Shown: one piece after another, positions 17,029-24,336 of the stretch
Layout of the letters: each line of letters starts with the position of its first letter
Position numbering within the stretch: the first letter of the stretch is position 1
DNA from: Chersky-840 sp036511675
GTDB taxonomy: Bacteria > Actinomycetota > Acidimicrobiia > Acidimicrobiales > UBA8190
DNA: 64,000 bases
Direction: 5' to 3'
NCBI GenBank assembly: GCA_036511675.1
Contig: DATCBU010000117.1
Span: forward strand, 1-64,000
The notes under the pieces: generated by a model
Databases searched by the model: none
Told to the model about the DNA's origin: nothing
What the model saw: the letters and a program-made list of their open reading frames with translations, nothing else
Translations under genes and position numbers: made by a program

Positions 17029-18343
17029 CCCGACGCCGCCCGACGCCAGCTCCCGGACCCTGGGGGCTGTGCTGGCGCGCGCCGCACGGCTGCGTCGGCG
17101 TCGCGCCTCGGCGGCCCTGGGCGCGGTCGTGGTGGGTGCACTGGCGCTCGGTGTGGTGGTCGGGGTGGTCGTCTCGGGCCCGACGCCCTCACAGACCTTT
17201 GCTGCCTTCGACTCCGAGACCGGCCTGCTGGCGGCGGGGACACCGGTACCGTCGTCGGACCTGGCCTCGGTGGTCTTCGTGGGTGATCTGCACGGGTTCG
17301 CGTTGGTCGTACACGGCACGCAGACGCTGCTGGCGGTCTCGGCCGACGGGGGTGACTCCTGGGTCGTCGCCGACCCCAACGTGCCAGTGAGCTTTCCCGC
17401 ACAGTTCGAGTTCGCCGACTCTTCGCACGGCTATCTGTGGGGAGGGCCTCCGTCGTCCTCGGGGACCGTGCCGTTGTGGGTCACCCGTGACGGCGGCCGG
17501 ACCTGGACGCGAGCGGGGATCGGGCCTGTGGTGTCCGACGTCAGTGCGATCGGGCCCGATGTGTGGGCCGTGGTAGGGACATGCCCCATCCGGCCGACGG
17601 CGGGACCGTCGTGCCCGGTGGTGCTCGAGGTGTCGACCGACAACGGACAGTCCTGGTTCCGTGCCGACGCCGCCCCACCGGCGTCGGAGAACTCCGAAGT
17701 GACGGTCAGTGACGAGAACATCGAGCTGGCTCGGATCACCCGGGCCCGCGCCTACGTGCTCACCTTCGCGTCCCACGCCGGCTCACCGGACACGGCTGGG
17801 ACCCTCACCTATACCGCCGACGGAGGACAGACGTGGGCCGCCCGTTCCGACCCGTGTCCGTCGTACTTCGACTTCGGAGAGCAGGTGGCGGCATCGGGAA
17901 CGAGCGACTTGTGGGTGATCTGTGCATCGCAAGCCAGCGCCGGAACACAGGCCAAGGCCCTGTACCGCTCGAGTGACGGCGGCATGAAGTGGGACCTCGC
18001 CGCCGCCGCCAACGCCCCGGTGTTGACCGGGGGCGCGGTCCTCCCCGGCGCGGGGGGACTGCCGACGGAGGGATACGTCACGCCGTACTCGCTGGGCCAC
18101 GAGAACCTGGCCGTGTTGACCGCCACCGACGCCTGGCTCTTTCCCGACCGGTCGGGCGTCTACCAGACGACCGACGGTGGGCGGACCTGGGGAGTGGTGA
18201 CGGGGTTGTCCAAGGCCGGCCTGGTGGCGGGGGGGACGGGGAACGTCGTGTTCGCCGACGCCACGCACGGCTGGGTGTGTGAGACCGGGACCGGATTGTG
18301 GCGGACCACCGACGGAAGGAACTGGCAGCGCCTGGGTCCGTGA
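17006..18343 (+). CDS. Single-pass membrane protein with extracytoplasmic Asp-box propeller domain
   Basis: The 445-residue protein has a short cytosolic N-terminus of about 35 residues with a basic patch (LRRRRAS), one transmembrane helix (about 37-58) and an outside domain with repeated sialidase-type Asp-box motifs: SADGGDSWVV, TRDGGRTWTR, STDNGQSWFR, TADGGQTWAA, SSDGGMKWDL, TTDGGRTWGV and TTDGRNWQRL. It overlaps the ECF sigma gene by 23 bp. The topology suits a sensor that holds the sigma factor from inside, but the cytosolic part lacks the zinc-type anti-sigma motif HxxxCxxC. Function is inferred only from context. Confidence 0.8.
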   Translation: MMFEHLDDPTPPDASSRTLGAVLARAARLRRRRASAALGAVVVGALALGVVVGVVVSGPTPSQTFAAFDSETGLLAAGTPVPSSDLASVVFVGDLHGFALVVHGTQTLLAVSADGGDSWVVADPNVPVSFPAQFEFADSSHGYLWGGPPSSSGTVPLWVTRDGGRTWTRAGIGPVVSDVSAIGPDVWAVVGTCPIRPTAGPSCPVVLEVSTDNGQSWFRADAAPPASENSEVTVSDENIELARITRARAYVLTFASHAGSPDTAGTLTYTADGGQTWAARSDPCPSYFDFGEQVAASGTSDLWVICASQASAGTQAKALYRSSDGGMKWDLAAAANAPVLTGGAVLPGAGGLPTEGYVTPYSLGHENLAVLTATDAWLFPDRSGVYQTTDGGRTWGVVTGLSKAGLVAGGTGNVVFADATHGWVCETGTGLWRTTDGRNWQRLGP

Positions 18344-18382
18344 CGGCGAGGCGCGCGCGGCCGCCCCGACGGCCGAACGGGC

Positions 18383-18404
18383 TTGTTGACAAGCTGGTCA
18401 ACAA
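18383..18404. promoter_or_regulatory. 22-bp near-perfect palindrome, probable operator
   Basis: TTGTTGAC (18383-18390) and GTCAACAA (18397-18404) are exact inverted copies around AAGCTG, whose inner AGCT is itself palindromic, leaving one mismatched pair. It sits 91 bp upstream of the acyl-CoA dehydrogenase at 18495. Size and symmetry fit a TetR-family operator of the kind that controls fatty-acid or sterol catabolism in actinobacteria. It does not obviously match the published KstR or KstR2 sites. No TetR gene is in the window. Confidence 0.6.
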
Positions 18405-18494
18405 CACTCGCCGTCTGGTAGACAACGGGCGTCAGCGACCGGCGGTGACGAGCCACGAGAGCCTTCCGAGGACCCGACAGGGGGACCCACAGTC

Positions 18495-19610
18495 ATGAAC
18501 TTCGCCTTCAGCGAGGAGCAGGAGGAGCTGCGTCGATCTGTTCGGCGTTTTCTCGAGGACAAGTCGCCCTCCACCGAGGTCCGGCGCCTCATGGAGACGA
18601 CCGAGGGATTCGACCGGGCGGTGTGGGACCAGATGGCCAACCAGCTCGGGTTGCAGGCACTGGCGATCCCCGAGGAGTACGGGGGTGTCGGGTTCGGCTA
18701 CGTCGAGCTGACGGTGGTGTTCGAGGAGATGGGCGCGGCATTGCTGTGCGCCCCGTACTTCGCCACCGTGGCGCTGGGTGCCAACGCGCTGTTGTCGAGT
18801 GGGGACGAGACCGCCAAGAAGGACTTGCTGCCGGGGATCGCCTCGGGTGAGACCATCGCCACCCTGGCGCTGACCGAGGACAGTGGGCGCTGGGACACCG
18901 ACGGGATCACCCTGGCCGCCACCCACAAAGAAGACGAGTGGAAGCTCGACGGCCACAAGATGTTCGTGGTCGACGGCCACAATGCCAACCTTGTCCTCGC
19001 CGCGGCCCGCACGGATAAGGGTGTGAGCCTGTTCGCCGTCGAAGGAGGCGCGGCGGGGATGACCGCCACCCCGTTGGCGACCATGGACCAGACGCGCAAG
19101 CAGGCGAGGATCGAATTCGCGTCGACGCCGGCGCGCTTGATCGGGACCGAGGGCGGAGCCGCTCCCGTGCTGTCTCGCACCCTCGACCTCGCCGCGGTGG
19201 CGCTGGCCGCCGAGCAGGTGGGTGGTGCCCAGCGCTGTCTGGACATGGCGGTCGAGTACGCCAAGACGCGCATTCAGTTCGGCCGGCCCATCGGTTCGTT
19301 CCAGGCGATCAAGCACAAGTGCGCCGACATGCTCCTCGAGGTCGAGTCGGCCAAGTCCGCCGCCTACTACGCCGGATGGGCCGCGGCCGAGGACTCCGAA
19401 GAGCTCCCCGTGGTCGCCAGCCTGGCCAAGTCGTACTGCTCGGAGGCGTACTTCCACGCCGCGGCGGAGAACATCCAGATTCACGGTGGCATCGGCTTCA
19501 CATGGGAGCACGATGCCCACCTCTACTTCAAGCGGGCCAAGTCCTCAGAGCTCATGCTGGGGGACCCCAGCTACCATCGCGAGCTCCTGGCCCAGCGGAT
19601 CGGGATCTGA
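18495..19610 (+). CDS. Acyl-CoA dehydrogenase (FadE type)
   Basis: The 371-residue FAD-dependent enzyme starts MNFAFSEEQEELRRSVRRF, the classic N-terminal helix of the family. It continues with PEEYGGVGFGYVELTVV, a shortened beta-domain (LTEDSGRWDTDGI) and the C-terminal IQIHGGIGFTWEHDAHLYFKR segment. The usual catalytic base region is not clearly preserved, which is common in actinobacterial FadE partners that form heterotetramers. A 22-bp operator-like palindrome lies upstream, and a possible hairpin terminator (19636-19663) follows. Confidence 0.9.
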   Translation: MNFAFSEEQEELRRSVRRFLEDKSPSTEVRRLMETTEGFDRAVWDQMANQLGLQALAIPEEYGGVGFGYVELTVVFEEMGAALLCAPYFATVALGANALLSSGDETAKKDLLPGIASGETIATLALTEDSGRWDTDGITLAATHKEDEWKLDGHKMFVVDGHNANLVLAAARTDKGVSLFAVEGGAAGMTATPLATMDQTRKQARIEFASTPARLIGTEGGAAPVLSRTLDLAAVALAAEQVGGAQRCLDMAVEYAKTRIQFGRPIGSFQAIKHKCADMLLEVESAKSAAYYAGWAAAEDSEELPVVASLAKSYCSEAYFHAAAENIQIHGGIGFTWEHDAHLYFKRAKSSELMLGDPSYHRELLAQRIGI

Positions 19611-19635
19611 CGCTCGGGCCCGTGGCATCCTGATC

Positions 19636-19663
19636 GGCCCCTGCGGAGAGTCCCTCCGGGGCC
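19636..19663 (+). terminator. Possible hairpin terminator
   Basis: GGCCCC with GGAG (19636-19649) can pair with CTCC and GGGGCC (19654-19663), with a small internal bulge. It lies 25 bp after the acyl-CoA dehydrogenase stop and 21 bp before the next gene. There is no U-tract. Confidence 0.45.
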
Positions 19664-19684
19664 TTCCTGCGGGATACTGAGGTC

Positions 19685-19984
19685 GTGGAGGACGAACCGG
19701 AGCAGCGACCCGACGCCCCGGCCCCCGGTGCCGCCCCTGGTGCGGGCGGGCCACGCGCCTCGGACGCCGATCGCAATCGGTTCGCCACGCTGCTCGAGCG
19801 CCATTTCGCCGAAGGCCGTCTGAGCGAAGCGGAGTTCTCCGACAGGATGGACCGCGCTCTGGCTGCGCGCACCCTGGTCGAGCTGTATGCCTTGAGCGCG
19901 GATCTCCCTGATCCTCCCGCCGTCGACGTCCCGCACGCTCCTCTGGGTCAGAAGCGCCGCGCCTGGCGCTTCTGGCGGACCTGA
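19685..19984 (+). CDS. DUF1707 domain protein
   Basis: Ninety-nine residues from GTG 19685. The core RASDADRNRFATLLERHF then AEGRLSEAEFSDRMDRAL is the DUF1707 (SHOCT-like) motif, a short helical module usually near the N-terminus of actinobacterial membrane or regulatory proteins. Here it stands alone with an Ala/Pro-rich leader and a basic, Trp-containing C-terminus (KRRAWRFWRT) and no membrane helix. Role unknown; the module is thought to mediate oligomerisation or binding. Confidence 0.85.
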   Translation: MEDEPEQRPDAPAPGAAPGAGGPRASDADRNRFATLLERHFAEGRLSEAEFSDRMDRALAARTLVELYALSADLPDPPAVDVPHAPLGQKRRAWRFWRT

Positions 19985-20017
19985 GCTGCGGCCAGCGGGC
20001 GGCGGGAGGGAACGGGT

Positions 20018-20779
20018 ATGGCGACGACGTGGGATGCCATCGACGGACCGTCTGGTGCGTTGGCCCTGCACGTCGCACCGGGGTCCTCGACACGAGGGAC
20101 CCGGGCCAATGTCCTGGTGTTGTGCCACGGATTCCCCGTGGAGATGGACTCGGCCCAACGCGTCGCCGACACCCTCCCCACATTGGCCGATCGCATCGCC
20201 ACCGACAACGGATACCCGGTCGTCGTGGGCTGCCTGCGGGGCGTGGGCGCCTCGGCCGGCGACTTCTCGCTCGGGGGTTGGTACGACGACCTCGGGGCCC
20301 TCGTCGACCATGCCGCGCAGATGGGCAACGGCGGTGGTGTGTGGATCGTCGGGTTCGGGACCGGCGGTGCGCTGGGTCTGTGCGTCGCGGGCGAGGACAC
20401 CAGGGTTCGGGGTGTGGCCTGCTTCGGCTCGCCCGCCACCTTTGCCGACTGGGCCAACGACGGGGTGGGGATGATCGAGTACGCGCGTCGGGTGGGTGCC
20501 ATCCGTTCGGCGGGGTTCCCGGCCGATCGGCGCCAGTGGGAGGCGGCCTTCGCCGCGCTGCGACCCGACGAATCGGCCCGCAAGTTGTCCCCGCGGCCCC
20601 TGCTGGTGGTGCACGGCGCCGACGACGAGGAAGTGCCCCTCGCCGACGGGCGCCGCCTGGCCGAACTCGCCGGCCCGCGTGCCGAGCTGCGGATCCTGGC
20701 CGGTGCGGGGCACCGGTTGCGTGCTGACCCGCGTGCCGTCGCCCTGCTGGCGGGGTGGCTCGAGCGACAGGGCCCCTGA
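20018..20779 (+). CDS. Alpha/beta-hydrolase-fold protein with altered nucleophile elbow
   Basis: The 253-residue protein has the alpha/beta-hydrolase layout: LVLCHGFPVEMD (oxyanion loop), GCLRGVGAS, then WIVGFGTGGALGL where the nucleophile elbow should be, an acid in VVHGADDEEVPL and a His in AGAGHRLR. The elbow reads Gly-Phe-Gly-Thr-Gly instead of Gly-x-Ser-x-Gly, so the catalytic Ser position is Gly. The Asp and His are kept. It may be a non-catalytic fold or use an unusual nucleophile such as the neighbouring Thr. Start ATG 20018. Convergent with thiE. Confidence 0.78.
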   Translation: MATTWDAIDGPSGALALHVAPGSSTRGTRANVLVLCHGFPVEMDSAQRVADTLPTLADRIATDNGYPVVVGCLRGVGASAGDFSLGGWYDDLGALVDHAAQMGNGGGVWIVGFGTGGALGLCVAGEDTRVRGVACFGSPATFADWANDGVGMIEYARRVGAIRSAGFPADRRQWEAAFAALRPDESARKLSPRPLLVVHGADDEEVPLADGRRLAELAGPRAELRILAGAGHRLRADPRAVALLAGWLERQGP

Positions 20780-20803
20780 CCTCACGCAGGAAGGGTCGGG
20801 CCC

Positions 20804-21457
20804 TCAGGAAGAGTCGGCGTCCTCCAGGCTCTGTTCGATCGATGCCCGAAGCTGCGCGGCGGCGCGTGTCGGGTCGTCGGATTCGGTCAGGTACCGCACG
20901 ACGACGAAATGGCGCGCTCCTGCGCTCACCAGTGCGGGCACGGTGTCGGGAGTCACGCCGCCGGTCACGAACACCGGTCGCGGCGCGTGGGTGGTGGCGA
21001 AGGTGATGTAGTCACGCCCCGTCCCGGGTCGTCCGGGCTTGGTCGGTGTCGGTACCACGGGGCCGGCCGAGACGTAGTCGACAGGCTCGTCGCGGCTCGC
21101 GTCGAGCTCTTCGGGAGCGTGGGTGGAGAGCCCGACGATGGCCGTCGGTCCCAGGACGCGCCGAGCCGTGGCCGGACAGACGTCGTGCTGGCCCACATGG
21201 ACGCCGTCCGCTTCGATCTCCAAGGCCAGATCGGGCCGATCGTTGAGAAGGAAGGGGACGCCGTGGTCGGCGCACACCCGGGCAGCCAACCGGCCCCGTT
21301 GCACGAGGTGGCGCGCCTCGAGGTCCTTGTCCCGAAGCTGGACGATGTCCACGCCCCCGGTGATGCACGAGTCCAGGAATCCGGCGAGGTCGGGTCGATC
21401 GGCCGTGCAGAGGTAGAGCCGCCGGCCGCCGAGCTCGTCGGTGGGGCGAAGCCTCAA
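20804..21457 (-). CDS. thiE: Thiamine-phosphate synthase
   Basis: The 217-residue TIM-barrel enzyme couples the thiazole and pyrimidine phosphates to make thiamine monophosphate. Visible motifs are VQLRDKDLEARHLVQRGR (pyrophosphate binding), FLLNDRPDLALEIEADGVHVGQHD, the VVPTPTKPGRPGTG loop and the phosphate-binding VTGGVTPDTV / AGARHFVVVRYL. Its start ATG 21457 overlaps by four bases the stop of the upstream HhH-GPD gene, so translation is probably coupled. The functional reason for that pairing is unclear. No thiamine riboswitch is visible upstream of the pair. Confidence 0.92.
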   Translation of the reverse strand: MRLRPTDELGGRRLYLCTADRPDLAGFLDSCITGGVDIVQLRDKDLEARHLVQRGRLAARVCADHGVPFLLNDRPDLALEIEADGVHVGQHDVCPATARRVLGPTAIVGLSTHAPEELDASRDEPVDYVSAGPVVPTPTKPGRPGTGRDYITFATTHAPRPVFVTGGVTPDTVPALVSAGARHFVVVRYLTESDDPTRAAAQLRASIEQSLEDADSS

Positions 21458-22095
21458 CGCTTTCCGGCTGTGGTCTTCTTGGTCCGTCGCGCCTTGGTGG
21501 TCGACGCTCCCGCCTTGTCGGGCTGAGTCTTCGCCTTGTTGGCAGCCTTCATGGCCTGCTTGAAAGCGCGCACGTTGTTGAGCGATTCGACGTCGGTGAT
21601 GTCCGCCACCGATCGGAAGCTGCCCGGTTCGCTGAAGGGTGTGCTGACCGCGTCCCAGCCTTGGGGCCGAACGGCGAGCTGCTTGCCCAGCAGAGCGACG
21701 AAGATCTTGGCCTTCTGCTCGCCGAAGCCCGGGAGCTCTTTCACGCGCCGAAAGAGCTCGTCACCCGAGGTCGTTCCGGTCCAGATGTCCTCGGTGCGCC
21801 CCCGGTACCGCTCGACCACGAGTTTGGCGAGCTCCTGGACGCGTGCCGCCATCGATCCCGGGTAGCGGTGCAGAGCCGGTCTCGCCGAAAAGGCGGCGGC
21901 CAGCGCCTCGGGGTCCATCTGGGCGATGTGCTTGGCATCGAGCGTCTTCCCCAGTCGCCGCTGGAGCTCCAGCGGGCTGGCGAAGGCCCACTCCAACGGC
22001 ACCTGCTGGTCGAGCACCATCCCGACGACGAGAGCGAAGGGGCTCTTCGAGAGCAGCGCGTCGGCATCGGAGTTTTGGCTGAGATGAAGTTCCAC
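21454..22095 (-). CDS. HhH-GPD-type base-excision DNA repair protein
   Basis: The 213-residue protein has the compact HhH-GPD glycosylase-like pattern: SPFALVVGMVLDQQVPLEWA near the N-terminus, HRYPGSMAARVQEL, and a helix-hairpin-helix ELPGFGEQKAKIFVALLG. The usual catalytic Asp about 20 residues after the hairpin is not obvious (RPQGWDAVS holds a candidate Asp). The C-terminus is a Lys/Thr/Ala-rich tail typical of actinobacterial DNA-binding proteins. Substrate base unknown. Cotranscribed with thiE. Confidence 0.87.
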   Translation of the reverse strand: MELHLSQNSDADALLSKSPFALVVGMVLDQQVPLEWAFASPLELQRRLGKTLDAKHIAQMDPEALAAAFSARPALHRYPGSMAARVQELAKLVVERYRGRTEDIWTGTTSGDELFRRVKELPGFGEQKAKIFVALLGKQLAVRPQGWDAVSTPFSEPGSFRSVADITDVESLNNVRAFKQAMKAANKAKTQPDKAGASTTKARRTKKTTAGKR

Positions 22096-22164
22096 GCCAC
22101 GCGAGCGTACTCAGGACTCCTGGCGCTCCGGCAGTCGGCGGGCTCGGTCGGGGCGAGCTGCGCC

Positions 22165-22506
22165 TCAGTCCTGCGAGCTGGGCTCCGAGTCGAGCATCTG
22201 GGACATGAGCACCTTGATCGAGGCGATGGCGAACTTGCCGTCGCCCACCTCGGCCATCCAGGCCCCTTCTTCGAGCGCTTGGCACCCTTCGTAGAACCAG
22301 TAGTTGCGACGCTGGCTGGCCGACGACCTGGCTCGTCCCGGCGGGTCGGGGAGCTTGGCGATCGTGCCGGCGTCGTGTTTCATCCAGGCGTGCAGGATGT
22401 CGTCGAGGGAGAACGGTCCGAAGAATCGCTTGCGGTTGGCTTCCTTCACGATGGCCGCGAGGATGCTGTTGCGTACGAGTGTGACTTCGTCGGTCTCCGC
22501 TCGCAT
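22165..22506 (-). CDS. Hypothetical protein, 113 aa
   Basis: The family is not recognised. From ATG 22506 it begins with a helical, basic segment (RNSILAAIVKEANRKRFFG), continues with SLDDILHAWMKHDAGT and an aromatic stretch RRNYWFYEGCQALEEGAW, and ends acidic. No signal peptide or membrane helix. The composition is like a small soluble globular protein. It is divergent from the WhiB gene and precedes the HhH-GPD/thiE pair by 69 bp on the same strand, so it may share their transcript. Confidence 0.6.
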   Translation of the reverse strand: MRAETDEVTLVRNSILAAIVKEANRKRFFGPFSLDDILHAWMKHDAGTIAKLPDPPGRARSSASQRRNYWFYEGCQALEEGAWMAEVGDGKFAIASIKVLMSQMLDSEPSSQD

Positions 22507-22604
22507 ACTTCGAGGCTAACCGCCGCCACCACGAATTCCGCGGTTCATTCTCCCGATGTCAAGGGGTGGAAACCCTAATTCTTCGCCCGCAACCGCACAA
22601 CGTG

Positions 22605-22628
22605 GTCGAGCACGGATCCGTGCTCGAC
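22605..22628. promoter_or_regulatory. 24-bp perfect palindrome upstream of WhiB gene
   Basis: The half-site GTCGAGCACGGA is followed directly by its exact reverse complement. It lies 71 bp upstream of the WhiB start, between two divergent genes, so it cannot be a terminator for either neighbour. It could be an operator for a dimeric regulator or, in RNA, a 10-bp hairpin with a GATC loop in the WhiB leader. Confidence 0.65.
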
Positions 22629-22699
22629 GGTGCCCACGTAGGGTGGCCACTCGGTCCTGCCGATTAAAGGCCCTGCATGGGAGTGTCGAAAGTCTGGAC

Positions 22700-23032
22700 A
22701 TGACCAGCCTCGCAATGTCCGCAGAGTCCGGGTGTGAGAGCACGGACGAGACCGAATCCGAGAGTGTCTCGTCGGTCGTCGTCCAGCTCCTGCGTCGTCC
22801 GCGGTGGCAGACCGTGGGGGCATGTCGCGGAGAACGCGTGGAGATGTTCATTCCCGACCGCGGCGGCCCCTCGGCGCGTGCCAAGCAGTTGTGCGCGCGC
22901 TGCACGGTCCGGGCGGAGTGCCTTCGATATGCACTGGCCGTCCCCGATCTGGTGGGGTACTGGGCCGGGACCAACGAACGGGAGCGGCGCAAGCTCCGCG
23001 CTGTATCTCGTCGGGAGAAGGCGTCCGCCTGA
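22700..23032 (+). CDS. WhiB-family iron-sulfur transcriptional regulator
   Basis: From ATG 22700 the 110-residue protein has the four WhiB cysteines, Cys42, Cys65, Cys68 and Cys74 (C-x22-C-x2-C-x5-C), that bind a [4Fe-4S] cluster. They are followed by a G-Y-W-A-G-T turn (the family's Gly-Trp motif) and a basic C-terminal helix (ERERRKLRAVSRREK) for DNA contact. WhiB proteins bind the principal sigma factor and respond to redox state or nitric oxide. The frame is open further upstream to 22556, but that part is low-complexity. Subtype cannot be assigned. Confidence 0.9.
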   Translation: MTSLAMSAESGCESTDETESESVSSVVVQLLRRPRWQTVGACRGERVEMFIPDRGGPSARAKQLCARCTVRAECLRYALAVPDLVGYWAGTNERERRKLRAVSRREKASA

Positions 23033-23095
23033 CCCGATCCACCTGAGCTGAGCTGACCCGGCCCTGGGGCGGCGCGCTCGGTACGCTCACCTCTC

Positions 23096-23959
23096 GTGCC
23101 CTCCGAACGCCGCGTCGCGCTGGTGACCGGCGCCAGCCGAGGTATCGGCCGGGCATCTGCCATCGCCCTGGCCGCTACCGGTCTCGACGTCGCCATCACG
23201 GCCCGCACCGTGAGAGAGGGCGAGGCGTTCGACGAGTCCGGCTCTGTTCGGGGCGAGCCCATACCGGGAAGCCTCGAGACTACGGCTCGAGAGATCGAGG
23301 ATGCGGGCGGTCGCGCGCTGGCCATCAGAGCCGACCTCCTCGACCGCGCCTCACTGGTGGCCGCCACCGAGCAGGTGCTCGCGGAGTGGGGACGCGTGGA
23401 CGTGCTCGTCAACAATGCCGTGCACACCGGCCCGGGGAGCATGGAGCGCTTTCTCGATCTCGATCTCGACATGGTGGCGGTCAAGCTCGAGGCGAACGTC
23501 GTGGCCCAGCTGGTCCTGATCAAGGCCGTACTCCCCGGCATGTTGCAGCGCGGTGCGGGCACGATCATCGACATCACCTCGGCCGTGGCTACGAGTGATC
23601 CTCCGGCGCCCACCGGAGAGGGGGGGTGGGGACTCGGGTATGCCGTCACCAAGGGGGCGTTCCACCGGGTGGCGGGCATTCTCGCCGTCGAGCTCGGCCC
23701 CCGGGGCATCTTCGTGGTGAACGTCGAGCCCGGCTATGTCCTGACCGAGCGCATGGTGCTGGCCCAGGAGCGCCTGGGTCTCGCCGGGCGCTTTCTGGGG
23801 GCGCCCCCGTCGGTGCCGGGCTCGGTCGTCGCCTGGTTGGGTGGGGGCGCCGGGGGAATCACCGCTGACGAACGCACGGCCCTCAACGGCACGACGATCG
23901 CCGCGCCGCGCTTCGCCCGCGAACGCGCCCTGCACGCAGACTGGCGAAGGCTCCCCTAA
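23096..23959 (+). CDS. Short-chain dehydrogenase/reductase
   Basis: The 287-residue classical SDR begins at GTG 23096 with the cofactor motif LVTGASRGIGRA, then DVLVNNAVHTG, an ITSAVAT strand and the catalytic pair in YAVTKGAFHR (Tyr-x3-Lys). Substrate is unknown; the long loop with EGEAFDESGS and the C-terminal extension differ from FabG. It stands alone: 64 bp after the WhiB gene and before a 377-bp gap. Confidence 0.87.
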   Translation: MPSERRVALVTGASRGIGRASAIALAATGLDVAITARTVREGEAFDESGSVRGEPIPGSLETTAREIEDAGGRALAIRADLLDRASLVAATEQVLAEWGRVDVLVNNAVHTGPGSMERFLDLDLDMVAVKLEANVVAQLVLIKAVLPGMLQRGAGTIIDITSAVATSDPPAPTGEGGWGLGYAVTKGAFHRVAGILAVELGPRGIFVVNVEPGYVLTERMVLAQERLGLAGRFLGAPPSVPGSVVAWLGGGAGGITADERTALNGTTIAAPRFARERALHADWRRLP

Positions 23960-24336
23960 ACCGCCATTGGCGCCAAGCCGGGAGAACGACAGCCGGCCAC
24001 GTGCCACCGGAGCGCACAGTATCGGCCGCCCACCGATGCGCCAGCACGGCAGTCCGCTCTGCCATGACGACACATCGGTCGTACGTCGTAATGACAGTGC
24101 ACTGTGCCGTCGTGGCAGACACCGATGTGTTCATGCGGCAATGCACTGCCGCACTGGCAGTCGCGACTGTGTCGGTGCGGCTGCGCGCTGTCATGACGAC
24201 ACAACGACATGCTCGTCATTGTTGAGGATTGCCACTGGACATGAGACACGCGAACGTGACCCGTCAACGTCTTCGAGTCCCAGAAAGCACGACTTGTGTC
24301 TACGACGTCGGTCGCGCCCTGAGGAAGGAAAAGTCA
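23960..24336. other. 377-bp intergenic region with dense short repeats, no convincing gene
   Basis: Base composition is visibly less GC-rich than the surrounding DNA. Short open frames here encode only His/Cys/Thr-rich or Arg/Thr-rich strings and are not believed. The 24058-24203 part holds several inverted and direct repeats. The last 100 bp lead into the secreted-protein gene, with a GAGGAAGGAA ribosome binding region before GTG 24337. Confidence 0.7.
24058..24203. repeat. Cluster of inverted and direct repeats
   Basis: ACACATCGGT (24070-24079) is inverted at 24121-24130. ACAGTGCACTGT (24094-24105) is a perfect 12-bp palindrome between them. CATGACGACACA occurs at 24063-24074 and again at 24192-24203. 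TCTGCCATGACGACAC recurs inverted with two changes near 24104-24119. The set can fold into a large stem-loop, or be a multi-site operator for the secreted-protein gene downstream. Confidence 0.55.

Noticed and set aside
23956..24267. 103-codon minus-strand frame rich in His and Cys in the repeat-rich gap
   Set aside because: The His/Cys pattern follows from the short DNA repeats; there is no ribosome binding site or recognisable fold, and an overlapping frame of similar length is equally open.
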